Assembly: GCA_022451765.1 (NCBI GenBank)
Contig: JAKUNY010000085.1
Coordinates: forward strand, 1 to 6,298
Source of the DNA: Candidatus Poseidoniaceae archaeon
Lineage (GTDB): Archaea; Thermoplasmatota; Poseidoniia; Poseidoniales; Poseidoniaceae
Direction: 5' to 3'
Length of the DNA stretch: 6,298 nt
Of this stretch, positions 6,074-6,298 are shown in pieces. The notes below the pieces were generated by a model. It made no database searches. It was not told the origin of the DNA and was given only the letters and a program-made list of their open reading frames with translations. A program made the position numbers and the translations under genes. The stretch's first letter is position 1, and the number at the start of each line of letters is the position of its first letter.

Positions 6074-6298
6074 ATGTCGACGGCCAGGTTGCCTTATGCT
6101 GAGGCTTCGAGCCGAGGATTTTACCAGGATTCAACTCAAAGACCATCCTTCCGAAAAATCGAAGGAAGAACTTACCGATCAGTCGGAGCAGGAGGCTTGA
6201 CACAAAAGCAAGCCCAGACTCAAGCAGATTCTCTTCGAACGAGAGGGTTGAACGCAAGAGTCATCAAATCTAAGTCGGGCTATCGAGTATTTTCTGCC
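6074..6298 (+). CDS. Partial gene carrying a NARV module
   Basis: The frame opens after a TGA at 6062-6064, starts at ATG 6074 and runs off the window, showing 75 residues. Residues 1-24 are a polar lead. Residues 25-75 are the recurrent module: SFRKIEG, then A47-x3-A51-x3-R55-x2-G58-L-N-A-R-V, then a strand reading YRVF. The match of the SFRKIEG block to SYRKFDG of copy 1, at nearly the same distance from the helix, shows that this frame is coding well upstream of 6197. That decides against the other reading, in which a frame from TTG 6009 ends at 6200 and a gene starts at TTG 6197 behind GGAGG (6191-6195). Before ATG 6074 there is only a weak GAGTCGGGT. The 61 bases after the previous stop (6013-6073) show nothing clear. 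The rest of the protein, and so its role, is outside the window. Confidence 0.65.
   Translation, partial: MSTARLPYAEASSRGFYQDSTQRPSFRKIEGRTYRSVGAGGLTQKQAQTQADSLRTRGLNARVIKSKSGYRVFSA
6146..6298 (+). repeat. NARV module, copy 5 (cut by window end)
   Basis: Residues 25-75 of the last, partial gene. It matches all core positions; Leu replaces the Met or Tyr before Asn. The final strand (YRVFSA) is reached just at the window edge, so the module is nearly complete. Confidence 0.8.

Noticed and set aside
6147..6165. CCTTC/GAAGG hairpin with an A-rich loop
   Set aside because: It lies within coding sequence of the last gene, has a five-pair stem and no T-tract.
329..6298. The five NARV segments as a recent DNA repeat or CRISPR-like array
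   Set aside because: The nucleotide sequences differ widely and spacing is irregular; similarity is at the protein level only.

Overview
The window is a dense run of genes on the + strand, coupled or nearly abutting, with no recognisable housekeeping gene, RNA gene, insertion sequence or CRISPR array. Compact packing, GTG and TTG starts, large acidic or charged proteins of no familiar family and a big multidomain protein with an embedded metallopeptidase-like motif are typical of the structural or accessory region of a tailed virus, a provirus or another mobile element. Base composition looks intermediate, and Shine-Dalgarno sequences of the GGAGGTG type precede several genes; this fits either a bacterial or an archaeal host. 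I cannot place the organism. An uncultured, possibly marine, archaeal or bacterial virus is my best guess, at low confidence.

Layout. 3-32: possible last codons of an upstream gene. 29-532: charged 167-residue protein with a C-terminal module. 529-2310: acidic 593-residue protein with an N-terminal module. 2310-2987: five-segment membrane protein without a canonical start codon. 2990-3430: 146-residue protein with an N-terminal module and a second, unrecognised domain. 3432-3590: small 52-residue ORF. 3583-6012: 809-residue protein with an HExxH zinc-peptidase signature in the middle and a module at its extreme C-terminus. 6074 to the window end: partial gene carrying another module. No gene-free stretch exceeds about 60 bases.

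The main observation is that one small domain recurs in five of these genes. Its core fits A-x(3)-A-x(3)-R-x(2)-G-[MLY]-N-[AS]-R-V in all five copies. An upstream strand ([STPD]-[YVIF]-R-x-[FI]-x-[GD]) and a downstream strand ending in [IVL]-[YF] flank the core. The copies sit at N-termini, C-termini or near-alone and are diverged in DNA sequence, so this is an old, shuffled protein module rather than a recent DNA repeat. Its predicted beta-alpha-beta-beta order recalls half of a SPOR domain, but that is only a shape resemblance. A sensible hypothesis is that the module is a shared docking or localisation tag that brings several proteins, including a putative protease, to one structure such as a virion or the cell envelope. 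The membrane protein encoded among them could be the envelope partner.
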